A stretch of DNA of 21,962 nucleotides, taken from the NCBI GenBank assembly GCA_937893485.1, contig CALBJL010000160.1, positions 1 to 21,962 on the forward strand, in the 5' to 3' direction. The notes below the pieces were generated by a model. It was not told the origin of the DNA and did not search any database. It was given only the letters and a program-made list of their open reading frames with translations. The translations under genes and the position numbers were made by a program. The DNA is from an uncultured bacterium. GTDB lineage: Bacteria > Bacillota > Clostridia > Lachnospirales > Lachnospiraceae. This document shows, one piece after another, positions 21,962 to 21,962 of this stretch; positions within the stretch are counted from its first letter, which is position 1; every line of letters begins with the position of its first letter.

Positions 21962-21962
21962 C

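Overview
The window reads as chromosome of a gut-type Firmicute, most likely a Lachnospiraceae member of the Roseburia kind. This placement is inferred from the combination of a glycyl-radical-type fucose/rhamnose microcompartment locus, a tryptophan T-box, strong AGGAGG ribosome sites, sigma-A promoters with 17-bp spacing and a mid-range base composition. No rRNA, tRNA, CRISPR array, insertion sequence or phage gene was seen.

Left part (1-9707, all minus strand): a deoxyhexose catabolic region. An AraC-type regulator, rhamnulokinase (rhaB) and L-rhamnose isomerase (rhaA) convert L-rhamnose to rhamnulose-1-phosphate. Beyond a rhodanese-TtcA tRNA thiolation fusion lie a glycyl-radical-enzyme activase and a four-gene unit: class II aldolase, a GlcG/PduO-C-like protein, a PduP/EutE-type CoA-acylating aldehyde dehydrogenase, and a zinc alcohol dehydrogenase cut by the window edge. 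All four carry a short amphipathic encapsulation-type helix, N-terminal on three and C-terminal on the aldolase, so they are predicted cargo of a bacterial microcompartment of the type called GRM5. The expected route is lactaldehyde to 1,2-propanediol to propionaldehyde to propionyl-CoA or propanol. The glycyl radical dehydratase and the main shell genes are not in the window and probably lie left of base 1.

Middle (9790-14767): a CLC-type antiporter resembling the fluoride-exporting CLC-F clade on the plus strand. Then, on the minus strand, comes a small BMC operon of a PduU/EutS-type shell protein and a PduV/EutP-type GTPase, followed by an AI-2E-family membrane protein. Divergent from it is an HD-GYP phosphodiesterase.

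Right part (14806-21805, minus strand): a complete tryptophan operon in the order trpE-G-C-F-B-A-D, with trpD displaced to the end. It is preceded by a T-box leader with a UGG specifier, a T-box whose variable base fits tRNA-Trp, and a strong terminator. The last ~120 bases hold the tail of an unrecognised gene.

The best leads are the shared cargo tags (including the unusual tagged GlcG-like protein and zinc ADH), the cysteine-rich linker before the aldolase tag, the CLC-F variant with altered selectivity positions, the rhodanese-TtcA fusion, the second terminator-like hairpin in the T-box leader, and the trpD displacement. I did not find a clearly undescribed multi-gene system; the microcompartment locus is the most unusual assembly here.
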